The notes beneath the pieces were generated by a model. It had not been told where the DNA came from. It saw only the letters and a list, made by a program, of their open reading frames with translations, and did not search any database. From assembly GCF_003797765.1 (NCBI RefSeq), contig NZ_RKMB01000008.1:124001-188000 (forward strand): a stretch of 64,000 nucleotides of DNA. The letters are read 5' to 3'. The DNA comes from Ramlibacter sp. WS9. GTDB taxonomy: Bacteria; Pseudomonadota; Gammaproteobacteria; Burkholderiales; Burkholderiaceae_C. Both the position numbers and the translations under genes were made by a program. Within the stretch, counting starts at the first letter, position 1. The number at the start of each line of letters is the position of its first letter. Of the stretch, positions 1 to 8,379 are shown one piece after another.

Positions 1-482
1 AGCCGGTCGTCGAGGGCGGTGTCGTCACAGCCGGCAACTCGAGCCAGCTGTCGGATGGCGCATCGGCCTGCGTCCTCGTGGAGCGGGCGGTCGCAGAACG
101 CCGCGGGCTCAAAGCGCTGGGCACGTACCGCGGCATCGCGGTGGCCGGGTTGGCGCCCGAAGAAATGGGAATCGGCCCGGTCCTTGCCGTACCCAAGCTG
201 CTGAAGACCCACGGACTGAAAGTGAGCGATATCGGCTTGTGGGAGTTGAACGAGGCCTTCGCTTGCCAGGTCCTGTACTCGCGCGATCGTCTGGGCATCG
301 ATCCGGAGAAGTTGAACGTCAACGGGGGCGGAATCACGATCGGGCATCCCTATGGCATGACCGGTTCGCGCCTGGTGGGACATGCACTCATCGAGGGCAA
401 GCGGCGCGGCGCGCGCTTCGTCGTCGTGACGATGTGCATCGGCGGCGGCATGGGTGCCGCAGGCCTGTTCGAAGTTGCTTGA
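1..482 (+). CDS. Thiolase (acetyl-CoA acyltransferase), C-terminal part
   Basis: This is the 3' part of a thiolase gene cut by the window edge; the reading frame starts at base 3. The translation has thiolase landmarks: [12 protein letters not shown] near the visible start, the histidine loop [14 protein letters not shown], and the C-terminal [13 protein letters not shown] loop carrying the second catalytic cysteine. The nucleophilic cysteine of the N-terminal half lies outside the window. Thiolases cleave 3-oxoacyl-CoA with CoA, or condense acyl-CoAs, in the cytoplasm. The next gene, an acyl-CoA dehydrogenase, starts 16 bases after the stop, so the two are probably co-transcribed in a beta-oxidation-like pathway. 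The exact substrate cannot be told from this fragment. Confidence 0.93.
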   Translation, partial: PVVEGGVVTAGNSSQLSDGASACVLVERAVAERRGLKALGTYRGIAVAGLAPEEMGIGPVLAVPKLLKTHGLKVSDIGLWELNEAFACQVLYSRDRLGIDPEKLNVNGGGITIGHPYGMTGSRLVGHALIEGKRRGARFVVVTMCIGGGMGAAGLFEVA

Positions 483-498
483 AGAAAGAAGCGTCACC

Positions 499-2277
499 AT
501 GACTTACCAAAGCCCATCGCGCGACATGCAATTCGTATTGCAGGAGCTGCTTCAGGTGCCGGCCATGCTGGCTTCATGCGGCAAGCCGGAGTTCGACGCC
601 GAGACGATCGATCAGGTGCTCACCGCCGCCAGCCAATTCGCATCCAAGGTGATTGCGCCGCTGAACGAGCTGGGAGACGAGCACGGTTGCAGCATGCCGG
701 CGCCCGGTGTGGTGCAGACGCCACCGGGCTTCAAGGAAGCCTACGACGAATTCACGAAGAACGGCTGGCATGGCCTGGCTTGCAGCCCGGAGCACGGCGG
801 CCAAGGCTTCCCTTCCGTCGTGGAAAACGCGGTGTACGAAATCCTCGGCGGCGCGAACATGGCATGGTCGTCTTATCCGGGCATGTCGCATGCGACGTAC
901 GTGAATGTGGCTACCAACGGGTCTCCCGAGCAGAAGGCACTTTACCTTCCGAAAATCGCTAGCGGCGAGTGGGCAGGCACCATGTGCCTGACCGAGCCGA
1001 ACGCGGGCACCGACCTGGGCCTGATGCGAACCCGGGCCGTACCGCAGGCCGATGGCAGCTACCTCATCACGGGGAGCAAGATCTTTATCTCGGGCGGCGA
1101 ACAAGACCTGACCGATAACATCATGCACCTGGTGCTGGCACGCATGCCGGACGCGCCTCCGGGCGTGAAGGGCATCTCGCTTTTCATCGTTCCGAAATTT
1201 CTGCCCGATGCACACGGGGTTGCCGGCGCGCGCAACGCGGTGGTCTGCGGCTCCATCGAGCACAAGCTGGGTATCCACGGAAACTCGACTTGCACCATCA
1301 ATTTCGATGGCGCGACAGGTTGGTTGCTCGGCGCGGCCAACAAGGGGTTGGCGGGCATGTTCGTCCAGATGAACCACATGCGTGTTCTGGTCGGCGTGAT
1401 TGCGATCGGGTTAATGGAATCGGCCTACCAGAAGGCGTTGGCCTATGCGAAAGAGCGCTTGCAAGGCCGCATCAGCGGGACAAGAGCATCCGGCGAGAAC
1501 GCCGACCCGATCATCGGCCATGCCGACGTGCGCCGCATGCTGCTCACGCAAAAGGCGAACATCGAAGGAGCGCGTGCGCTCGCGTTATGGACGGCGCAGC
1601 TGAGCGATCTGCAGCGCATTCACCCTGACGCCGCCAAGCGCGAAGAGGCCGTCGAGCTGCTAGGTCTGCTGACCCCGCTGGTCAAAGCGCTGTCCAGCGA
1701 CCTCGCGGTGGAATCCACGCTGCTCGCCATGCAGGTGTTAGGCGGGCACGGCTACATTCGTGAAAACGGCGTCGAGCAGCATCTGCGAGATGTACGCATC
1801 GTCGGGCTCTACGAGGGCACGAACGGCGTGCAGTCTATGGACTTGCTCGGGCGCAAAGTGCTGGGGGACGGGGGCCGGCAAATGGGCAAGTTCCTGGACA
1901 TGGCCGCCGCATTTACCGAAACGTGCAGCCCGCGTAAAGCGATGCGCGAGTTTGCGGAGCCGCTCGCGCAATTGATCGCTGACGTGAGGCAGCTCACGAG
2001 CGAGCTCGTTGGTACGTCCGCGGATGACCCGCACGCGGCTGGGGCCGCCGCAGTGCCTTATCTGCGTCTGGTGGGACATCTGGCCCTCGCCTGGACGTGG
2101 GCTCGCATGGCGGAAGTCGCGCTCAAGCACTCCGAATCGACAGACTCCATCTACGCGTCGAAGATTGCCACTGCCCGCTTCTACTACCAGCGGCTTTTGC
2201 CGCAGACGGCGGCACTCTGCGGGGAAATTCGAGCAGGATCGTCCGCATTGATGGAACCGGCGATAGACCTCTTCTAG
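499..2277 (+). CDS. Acyl-CoA dehydrogenase, long FadE-like form
   Basis: A 592-residue FAD-dependent acyl-CoA dehydrogenase, which introduces the alpha-beta double bond into acyl-CoA. The ATG at 499 is chosen because a purine-rich site (gaagaaagaa) lies just upstream and the protein then begins like its family; an upstream in-frame start would overlap the thiolase. Visible motifs are the FAD/substrate segment CLTEPNAGTDLG (about residues 163-174) and, near residue 430, GGHGYIRENGVEQHLRD followed by YEGTNGVQS, whose Glu is at the catalytic-base position of medium-chain-type enzymes. The length of about 590 residues matches the group with an extra C-terminal domain. It sits between thiolase and an AraC regulator, which suggests regulated degradation of a specific acyl-CoA. 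Confidence 0.93.
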   Translation: MTYQSPSRDMQFVLQELLQVPAMLASCGKPEFDAETIDQVLTAASQFASKVIAPLNELGDEHGCSMPAPGVVQTPPGFKEAYDEFTKNGWHGLACSPEHGGQGFPSVVENAVYEILGGANMAWSSYPGMSHATYVNVATNGSPEQKALYLPKIASGEWAGTMCLTEPNAGTDLGLMRTRAVPQADGSYLITGSKIFISGGEQDLTDNIMHLVLARMPDAPPGVKGISLFIVPKFLPDAHGVAGARNAVVCGSIEHKLGIHGNSTCTINFDGATGWLLGAANKGLAGMFVQMNHMRVLVGVIAIGLMESAYQKALAYAKERLQGRISGTRASGENADPIIGHADVRRMLLTQKANIEGARALALWTAQLSDLQRIHPDAAKREEAVELLGLLTPLVKALSSDLAVESTLLAMQVLGGHGYIRENGVEQHLRDVRIVGLYEGTNGVQSMDLLGRKVLGDGGRQMGKFLDMAAAFTETCSPRKAMREFAEPLAQLIADVRQLTSELVGTSADDPHAAGAAAVPYLRLVGHLALAWTWARMAEVALKHSESTDSIYASKIATARFYYQRLLPQTAALCGEIRAGSSALMEPAIDLF

Positions 2278-2304
2278 TGGCGCAGTCGCTGCTGAATCGC
2301 CGCC

Positions 2305-3333
2305 ATGACGCTCAATGCCATAAGCCCCCAGACCGTTGAACCTAGCGCCGCCCTGCTGGGCTTTTCGGCGCTCGTGGCGCAGCTGCGATGCGAGGGGGTT
2401 GCCCTGTCCGACCTCTTCGCGCGCACGGGGCTGCAGCCCGGCGACATCGACAACGCATACGTCCCCCTATCGCAGGCCCAGCGGTTGGCGGTCTTTGCCA
2501 ATGCGCAAAAGCTGTCGCCGGAGTCCGAGGTGGCCCTGCGCGCCGGGGCACGCCAGCGCATCGGCGACTTCGGCATCTGCGGCTTCGCGATGGCCAGCAG
2601 CGCCACGTTCCGCGACGGACTTGATTTCGGGCTCGCGCATATGCAGCCTGCCATGCCGTTTCTGCAGCCCACGCTGCGCGTTCAGGGTGACGTGGCCGTC
2701 TTGGCCTGCGCGCCCGCCGAGCGATTTGGCACCGTCCTCCCGTTCGTGGCGGAATTTTGGCGCAGCTCGCTCAACGCCCTGTTTCAGCGCGTACTCGAGG
2801 CGCCCTTCCCCACCCGGCGTCTCGTATGCAATTACCCGGCCCCACCTCATTGGCGGTCCTACGCGCAGGTGTTCGGTTGCCCCGCGGAATTTGACGCCGA
2901 CGTACTCGAGTGGCATTTCGATGCAGCGGTCTTGGATGCAGCCTGCCCGGGTGCCAATTCGATCACGCACGAGTTGTGCAGGCGGCTGTGCGCCGCCCCC
3001 GCTTACGAAGAGCATCAGGGCGGCGGCTGGGCAGGGCGCGTTCGCGGCGCCTGTCTGGACGATGCCCACTGCATGGTTTCGGTCACGCGCCTGGCCGAGC
3101 GGCTGGGTGTGTCGATACGCACGTTGCACCGGCGTCTGGCGGACGAGGGCGTGACATTCAAGAGTGTGGTCGATCAGGCTCGCAAAGAACTCGCGATCGG
3201 CTACCTCAGCAACTCCAAGCTGCCGGTCGTCGACATCGCCGAGCGGGTGGGCTTCAGCGAAGCGACCAATTTCCGCAAGGCGTTCAGGCGCTGGACCGGA
3301 AAAGTGCCGAGCGACTACCGCGCCGCAGCCTGA
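2305..3333 (+). CDS. AraC family regulator with arabinose-binding-type N-terminal domain
   Basis: A 342-residue transcription regulator. The N-terminal 200 residues match the AraC-type ligand domain common in regulators of lipid and aromatic catabolism (RIGDFGICGFAMASS, LPFVAEFWRSS, PAPPHWRSY). The C-terminal 100 residues hold two helix-turn-helix units: LAERLGVSIRTLHRRLADEG and the signature VVDIAERVGFSEATNFRKAFRRWTGKVPSDYR. It starts 28 bases after the acyl-CoA dehydrogenase stop on the same strand, with no clear ribosome binding site. Its central domain is strikingly like the regulator at 25557 (both have LPFVAEFWRSS, LEAP and YPAPPHWR), so the two are paralogues. It may control the upstream beta-oxidation genes or the downstream acid operon. 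Confidence 0.93.
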   Translation: MTLNAISPQTVEPSAALLGFSALVAQLRCEGVALSDLFARTGLQPGDIDNAYVPLSQAQRLAVFANAQKLSPESEVALRAGARQRIGDFGICGFAMASSATFRDGLDFGLAHMQPAMPFLQPTLRVQGDVAVLACAPAERFGTVLPFVAEFWRSSLNALFQRVLEAPFPTRRLVCNYPAPPHWRSYAQVFGCPAEFDADVLEWHFDAAVLDAACPGANSITHELCRRLCAAPAYEEHQGGGWAGRVRGACLDDAHCMVSVTRLAERLGVSIRTLHRRLADEGVTFKSVVDQARKELAIGYLSNSKLPVVDIAERVGFSEATNFRKAFRRWTGKVPSDYRAAA

Positions 3334-3506
3334 GCAGCGCGGCAAGGCCCAGGACCGCACCGTCAGCAGACAGGCCCCCATGGCACAAACAAACCCCAGA
3401 CTGGCACGACCAAACCTCGCGGGTCGAAGACGTCCCTCAGAGAATCCACCGACACGAGGCACACCGACGTGCTCGCGTGGAAACAGCATCACACCAAGGA
3501 GTGGGC

Positions 3507-4289
3507 ATGGATCTGGGGATCAAGGGAAGACGCGCCATTGTCTGCGGCGCAAGCAAGGGGCTGGGCAAGGGCTGCGCCCTGGCGCTCGCGAGCGAAGGCG
3601 TTGAGCTGCTCATCACCGCGCGCGGCGTGGACGCGCTGGAGAGCACGGCGCACGAAATCCGCAAGAGCACCGGCGCGGTGGTAAACACAGTGGGGGCCGA
3701 CATCGCAACGCCGCAGGGCCGCCAAGCCGTGCTTGCGGCCATGCCGTCGCCCGACATCCTGGTCAACAACGCTGGCGGCCCACCACCGGGCGACTTCAGG
3801 GAATGGGACCGTGACGCGTGGATCGCCGCCCTGGACGCCAACATGCTGGCGCCGATCGAACTGATGCGCGCCACGGTGGACGGCATGATCGGCCGCAAGT
3901 TCGGGCGCATCGTCAACATCACCTCGAGCGCTGTCAAGTCGCCAATTGATTTTCTCGGGCTTAGCAACGGCGCGCGCCTGGGGTTGACCGGCTTTGTCGC
4001 CGGACTGTCACGGCAAATCGTGAAGCACAACGTGACCATCAACTCCCTGCTGCCCGGATTCCACGCGACCGACCGTCTGCTCCTGGGCTTGCCCATGCTG
4101 GGAAGGCGCAGCGGCAAGAGCGCGGACGAAGTACGCGACGCCATGCTGCTGCAAGTGCCCGCTGGGCGCTTCGGCACGCCCGAGGAATTCGGCCAGGCCT
4201 GCGCTTTTGTGTGCGGCGCCCAAGCCGGCTTCATGACCGGGCAGAACCTGCTTCTCGACGGCGGCGCCTTCACGGGCACCCTGGGCTGA
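3507..4289 (+). CDS. SDR family oxidoreductase lacking the usual YxxxK pair
   Basis: A 260-residue short-chain dehydrogenase/reductase. The ATG at 3507 has an AAGGAG site six bases upstream, and the protein opens directly with the Rossmann motif (GASKGLGKG). NNAGGPPPG is the SDR NNAG element. The active-site region reads NITSSAVKSPIDFLGLSNGARLG: the Ser is kept, but Ser and Arg occupy the usual Tyr and Lys positions. This is a known SDR subgroup that may not use normal reductase chemistry. A 173-base gap separates it from the AraC gene, so it is likely the first gene of the plus-strand operon. The enolase-superfamily gene follows after 14 bases. Confidence 0.88.
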   Translation: MDLGIKGRRAIVCGASKGLGKGCALALASEGVELLITARGVDALESTAHEIRKSTGAVVNTVGADIATPQGRQAVLAAMPSPDILVNNAGGPPPGDFREWDRDAWIAALDANMLAPIELMRATVDGMIGRKFGRIVNITSSAVKSPIDFLGLSNGARLGLTGFVAGLSRQIVKHNVTINSLLPGFHATDRLLLGLPMLGRRSGKSADEVRDAMLLQVPAGRFGTPEEFGQACAFVCGAQAGFMTGQNLLLDGGAFTGTLG

Positions 4290-4303
4290 ACGCGGTGGTT
4301 GCC

Positions 4304-5404
4304 ATGCACCCTCCCCTGACCATCGAGTCCGTCGACGTGCGTGCCGTGATGGTGCCACTCAAGCGCACGCCGGTGCTCAAGCACATTTCGCTGCCGCCTC
4401 GCTGGCCCATCATCCTGATCGACCTGCACATGGAGGAAGGCGTGGTGGGACGCAGCTACCTGCAGCCCTACCTGCCAACCGGCGTGCGCTACGTCGCCAC
4501 GGTCATCCACGACCTGGTCGAACGCTTCAAGGGCAAGCCCGCCAATCCGGTCGACCTGTTCCAACACATGCGCCGAAGCTTGTCGCCCCTGGGGCTGGAA
4601 GGCGTCACGCTGGCTGCCGTCTCCGGCCTTGACATGGCGCTCTGGGACGCGCACGCCAAGGCGGCACAGTTGCCGCTCGCCCGCTACCTGGGCGGCAGCG
4701 TGGGCGCGGTCAAGGCGTACAACAGCAACGGCCTGTGGCTGATCGATCCTTCGGAGGTGGCACGCGAGACGGAGGAGCTTATCGCGGAGGGGCAGTTCAC
4801 CGCCCTCAAGGTGCGGCTGGGACGCGACAGCCTGGCGCAGGATGTCGCGTCCATCGCGGCAGCCCGGCGCGTCGGCGGCGCGTCGCTGCAGCTCATGGCC
4901 GATTTCAGCCAAGTCTTCACCATGGACGAAGCCATTGCGCGCTGCCGCGCGCTGGACGGCGAAGGGCTCTACTGGATGGAAGAGCCGATCGCGTGCGACA
5001 ACCTCGCGGGACTGGCGGAGTTGCGCCGCCGGCTGGCGACTCCGATCCAGGTCGGCGAGAACTTCTGGGGTCCGCGCGCCCTGCAAATCGCACTCGAACT
5101 GGACGCCACGGACTTCGTGATGCCCGACCTGATGCGCATCGGCGGCGTGACCGGCTGGATGCGCGCGGCGGGGATCGCGGCAGCCAAAGGGGTGCCAGTG
5201 TCCACGCACCTGTACCCCGAGTTCTCGGCTCACCTGATGCGAGTGACGGAAACCGCGCACTGGGTGGAGTGGTGCGACTGGGCCGAAGTGATCCTGGCCG
5301 AGCCCTTCGAGGTCCGCAACGGCGAAGTACAGATCCCTGAACGGCCCGGCAGCGGCATCGACTGGAATGAAGGCGCGATCGCCAAGTACGCCCACAGTTT
5401 CTGA
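4304..5404 (+). CDS. Mandelate racemase/muconate lactonizing family protein (enolase superfamily), copy 1
   Basis: A 366-residue enolase-superfamily enzyme. Members abstract the alpha proton of a carboxylate using a Mg2+-stabilised enolate. Metal-ligand segments are visible: LMADFSQ (Asp), EEPIACDNL (Glu) and QVGENFWGP (Glu). The His-Asp dyad is present as VMPDLMRIGGVTGW and STHLYPEFSAHL. The KxK base motif reads LKVRLG, so the second Lys is Arg. That argues for a dehydratase or a one-base enzyme rather than a racemase. It is followed by two Bug binding proteins and is paired with a second family member at 11937, pointing to breakdown of one or more hydroxy acids. The ATG at 4304 begins the family-like sequence; no strong ribosome binding site is seen. 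Confidence 0.9.
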   Translation: MHPPLTIESVDVRAVMVPLKRTPVLKHISLPPRWPIILIDLHMEEGVVGRSYLQPYLPTGVRYVATVIHDLVERFKGKPANPVDLFQHMRRSLSPLGLEGVTLAAVSGLDMALWDAHAKAAQLPLARYLGGSVGAVKAYNSNGLWLIDPSEVARETEELIAEGQFTALKVRLGRDSLAQDVASIAAARRVGGASLQLMADFSQVFTMDEAIARCRALDGEGLYWMEEPIACDNLAGLAELRRRLATPIQVGENFWGPRALQIALELDATDFVMPDLMRIGGVTGWMRAAGIAAAKGVPVSTHLYPEFSAHLMRVTETAHWVEWCDWAEVILAEPFEVRNGEVQIPERPGSGIDWNEGAIAKYAHSF

Positions 5405-5450
5405 AAGCGCAACAGCGATGAAGAACCCAACTAGAACGGAGACATTTTTC

Positions 5451-6425
5451 ATGCACATCAAGCAATCGATCTTTCTCGGGGCGTTCATCGCCGCCGCGGC
5501 CCTCGGCTCGAATTCGTGGGCGCAGGCCTACCCGACGAAGCCAGTCACGATCCGGGTGGCCTTTCCCGCGGGCGGGCCCGCCGACGTCTTCATCAGGCAG
5601 ACCCTGCCCAAGATGCAGGCCGAACTGGGCCAGCCACTGATCATTGAGAACCTGTCCGGCGCCGGCGGAACTATCGGTGCCGCCAATGTCGTGAAGGCGC
5701 CGGCTGACGGCTATGTCGTGCTCGGGCACACCAATGACCTCGTCATCGCCCCCCTGGCAATGGCTTCGGCTCAATACAAGGCCGAGCAGCTTCGGCTGGT
5801 GGCGCCACTGGGATTCAGCGATATGCTGCTGGTGGCACGGCCTTCGATGACAGCCCGTACCCTGGCTGAGCTTGTGGACTACAGCAAGACATTGCCAAAC
5901 GGCCTGTCGCTCGCCCACCAGGGCCCGGGGTCGACCACGCAGCTCGCGGGCGAGGATCTGAAGGCGGTCAGCGGTGTCAAGGCAACAGGTGTACCGTACA
6001 AGGGAACCGCGCCGATCGTGCAGGATATGCTAGGTGGGCACGTGGACTTCGGGTTCGTCCCGCTGGGCATGGCCACCGTGGCGATGGTTCAGCAAAAGAA
6101 GCTGATCGCCATCGGCATCGCGGCCGCCAAGCGCAATCCCATGCTGCCCGATGTGCCCACGCTGTCCGAAGGGCGCCCCGAGCGGCCGTTCCTGCACAGG
6201 CAATGGATCGGCCTGCTGGTGCCCCGAGCCACGCCTGAAGCCGTAGTGCAACGCCTAAACAAGGCGCTGACCGAGGCTGTACAGAGCCCCGAATTCCAAA
6301 AGTTCTCCACTGACGGCGGAGTCGTCACCGTGACGATGTCGGCCAAGGAAGCTGAGGATTTCTACCACGCCGAAATTCGCAAGTACGGCGAACTGGCGCG
6401 GCAGACCAACCTGCAGCCGCAGTAG
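5451..6425 (+). CDS. Bug/TctC-type tripartite tricarboxylate receptor protein
   Basis: A 324-residue periplasmic solute-binding protein. The ATG at 5451 gives a clean Sec signal peptide ending near NSWAQA, and ACGGAGAC lies just upstream. Hallmarks of the Bug family follow: YPTKPVTIRVAFPAGGPAD near the mature N-terminus, then VVIENLSGAGG-type and APADGY segments, and VPYKGTAPIVQDMLGG in the hinge region. Bug proteins bind carboxylates or related small molecules. No TctA/TctB membrane genes occur in the window, so this receptor must use permease subunits encoded elsewhere or act as a sensor. A second Bug gene follows after 20 bases. Confidence 0.93.
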   Translation: MHIKQSIFLGAFIAAAALGSNSWAQAYPTKPVTIRVAFPAGGPADVFIRQTLPKMQAELGQPLIIENLSGAGGTIGAANVVKAPADGYVVLGHTNDLVIAPLAMASAQYKAEQLRLVAPLGFSDMLLVARPSMTARTLAELVDYSKTLPNGLSLAHQGPGSTTQLAGEDLKAVSGVKATGVPYKGTAPIVQDMLGGHVDFGFVPLGMATVAMVQQKKLIAIGIAAAKRNPMLPDVPTLSEGRPERPFLHRQWIGLLVPRATPEAVVQRLNKALTEAVQSPEFQKFSTDGGVVTVTMSAKEAEDFYHAEIRKYGELARQTNLQPQ

Positions 6426-6445
6426 CAAACCACAAGGGCAACGCA

Positions 6446-7420
6446 ATGAAAAAATTCCTGTTCGCCGTGGCTGTCGCCGCTTCTTGTTTCCTTCCCGCCG
6501 CCCACGCACAAAACGCGAGCGGCAAGCCCCTCAACATTCGAGTTGCCTGGCCCGCCGGTGGCGCGGTGGACGCGACGTTCCGGCAGATACAGCTGTCCTT
6601 GCAGGACAGCTTGGGCCGGCCGGTCGTCATCGAAAACCTTCCGGGCCTGGGCGGCGCGCTGGGCGCGATGAACGTGGCGTCGGCGACGCCCGACAACGCT
6701 GTGGTGCTGGGCACGAGCGGGCCCGACCTGGTGCTCGCGCCGCTGAGCATCGCCACTGCGAAATATTCGCCCGAGTCATTCAAGCTGGTGGCTCCGCTGG
6801 GGGCGACGGACTTCATCTTGGTGAGCGCGCCCAAGCATTCCTTCAGGAACGTCGACGAGCTCGCGGCCTACCTGCGCGTATCCGGCAACCAACCACTGAC
6901 GATGGGCAACATCGGCTACGGGTCCTCAGGCCACATTGCGGCTGCCGACTTCGAAACGCGTATCGGCGCAAAGCTGATGGCGGTGCCTTACAAAGGGACC
7001 ACCGCGATGGTGCCCGACCTGGTGGGCAGCCAGATCGATCTGGCGTTCCTTCCCATCGTCGGACCGGTAGTCGGCCTGCTGAAGGCCGGCAAGCTCAAGG
7101 CGATCGGCATTGCGAGCGAGCAGCGCCACCCCACCCTGCCCGACGTGCCGACCTTGAACGAAGGCAGTTCACTCAAGGCGTTCAATCACTCGGTCTGGAG
7201 CGGCCTGTTCGTCTCGACCCGCGTTCCGGACGCCGAGGTGGCGCGCCTGAACCGCGCCAGCACCGAGGCGCTGAGCAAGCCCGAATTCCTGCGCTTCGTG
7301 CGCGAAAACGCCTCCCGGCCCCTGGGCCCGATGGACGCCGCACAGGCGGCAAACTTCTTCAGGGACGAGACCGCCAAGATCCGGGCCGTGGCCAAGTCGA
7401 TCAATTTACAAGCGCAATAA
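6446..7420 (+). CDS. Bug/TctC-type receptor protein, tandem copy
   Basis: A second 324-residue Bug protein directly after the first, with its own signal peptide (cleavage near AAHAQN) and family motifs IRVAWPAGGAVDATFRQ, IENLPGLGGALGAMNV and VPYKGTTAMVPDLVG. The two are clearly homologous but differ at many positions, so this is an old duplication. Two tandem receptors may recognise two related substrates, for example the stereoisomers handled by the two enolase-superfamily enzymes of the operon; that is inference. Fourteen bases separate its stop from the next gene. Confidence 0.93.
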   Translation: MKKFLFAVAVAASCFLPAAHAQNASGKPLNIRVAWPAGGAVDATFRQIQLSLQDSLGRPVVIENLPGLGGALGAMNVASATPDNAVVLGTSGPDLVLAPLSIATAKYSPESFKLVAPLGATDFILVSAPKHSFRNVDELAAYLRVSGNQPLTMGNIGYGSSGHIAAADFETRIGAKLMAVPYKGTTAMVPDLVGSQIDLAFLPIVGPVVGLLKAGKLKAIGIASEQRHPTLPDVPTLNEGSSLKAFNHSVWSGLFVSTRVPDAEVARLNRASTEALSKPEFLRFVRENASRPLGPMDAAQAANFFRDETAKIRAVAKSINLQAQ

Positions 7421-7434
7421 ACCGAGAAATTATC

Positions 7435-8379
7435 ATGAAAATTCTAGTCTTGGGAGCCGGTGCCACCGGCGGTTATTACGGGGCCCGCCTGCAACAGGCC
7501 GGCGCGCAAGTGCATTTCCTCGTGCGCGAGCGGCGCCGTGGGCAACTGCGCGAGCACGGGCTGGTCGCGCGTAGTGCTTTGGGCGACATGAGCTTGCCTG
7601 TTGCGACGCTCGTCCGTGATGAACTGGCTGGGGCTGCGGCGCAGGCCGATGTAGTGCTCTTGACCTGCAAGGCCTTCGAGCTCGACGAGGCAATGGACAC
7701 GATCGCCCCCGCAGTGGCAGCGGGCGCGCTGGTGCTGCCCGTCATCAACGGCATGGAAGCCTATACACGGCTGGACCAGCGCTTCGGCCGCGAGAAGGTG
7801 CTCGGCGGAATTGCTTACATCGCCACCATGCTGATGCCCGACGGGGGGATCCAGCACTTCGGGCCCAACGACGTGTTTGTCGTCGGCGCACGCGCTGCGT
7901 CGCAGGAGGCCGCTGCAAAGCGCTTTCACGAACTCATCGCGCGCACGCCCGGCATGCGCAGGCTCTCCGCCGACATCGAGCAGGAGTTGTGGGAAAAGTG
8001 GGTGATGCTCGCCTCCGGGGCCACGGCGACCACACTGATGCGCGCGAATGTCAGCGAGATATTGCGCGTCGCAGGCGGGGAGGTAGTGATGCGGCAGTCG
8101 ATCGACGAGGTGACACGCGTCGCAAGCCTGTCCGGCCACCCGCCGGGCCCGGCCTCGGTCGCCATGGTCGAGCGCGTCCTGCTGGACCCCGCCTCGCCCT
8201 GGGCTGCATCAATGGCGCGCGACATAGCGGCGGGTACACCCCGCCTGGAGTCACAGGCCATCCTGGGGGACCTGATTGCGCAAGCAAAGCTCGTGGGCAC
8301 AGCGGTGCCCCTGGTGCAGACCGCTTACTGCAATCTGCAGGTCTACGAGGCGCAGCGCGCGGCAGCTTCCGCACGATGA
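7435..8379 (+). CDS. Ketopantoate reductase (ApbA/PanE) family 2-oxoacid reductase
   Basis: A 314-residue NADPH-dependent dehydrogenase. The N-terminus MKILVLGAGATGGYYGARL is the GxGxxG nucleotide fold. NGMEAYTRLDQRF and GGIAYIATML resemble the PanE substrate region, and LWEKWVMLASGATATTLMR carries the family catalytic Lys. PanE reduces 2-oxopantoate in coenzyme A synthesis, but copies inside catabolic operons usually act on other 2-oxoacids or hydroxy acids. Here it is flanked by a Bug receptor and a 2-oxoacid:ferredoxin oxidoreductase, so a role in 2-hydroxy/2-oxo acid interconversion is likelier than vitamin synthesis. Its stop overlaps the start of the next gene in an ATGA junction. Confidence 0.88.
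   Translation: MKILVLGAGATGGYYGARLQQAGAQVHFLVRERRRGQLREHGLVARSALGDMSLPVATLVRDELAGAAAQADVVLLTCKAFELDEAMDTIAPAVAAGALVLPVINGMEAYTRLDQRFGREKVLGGIAYIATMLMPDGGIQHFGPNDVFVVGARAASQEAAAKRFHELIARTPGMRRLSADIEQELWEKWVMLASGATATTLMRANVSEILRVAGGEVVMRQSIDEVTRVASLSGHPPGPASVAMVERVLLDPASPWAASMARDIAAGTPRLESQAILGDLIAQAKLVGTAVPLVQTAYCNLQVYEAQRAAASAR

Noticed and set aside
3437-5488. A 683-codon open frame on the minus strand across the SDR and enolase-superfamily genes
   Set aside because: It is antisense to two genes with clear family motifs, has Arg/His/Gln-rich composition typical of GC-rich shadow frames, and shows no domain.
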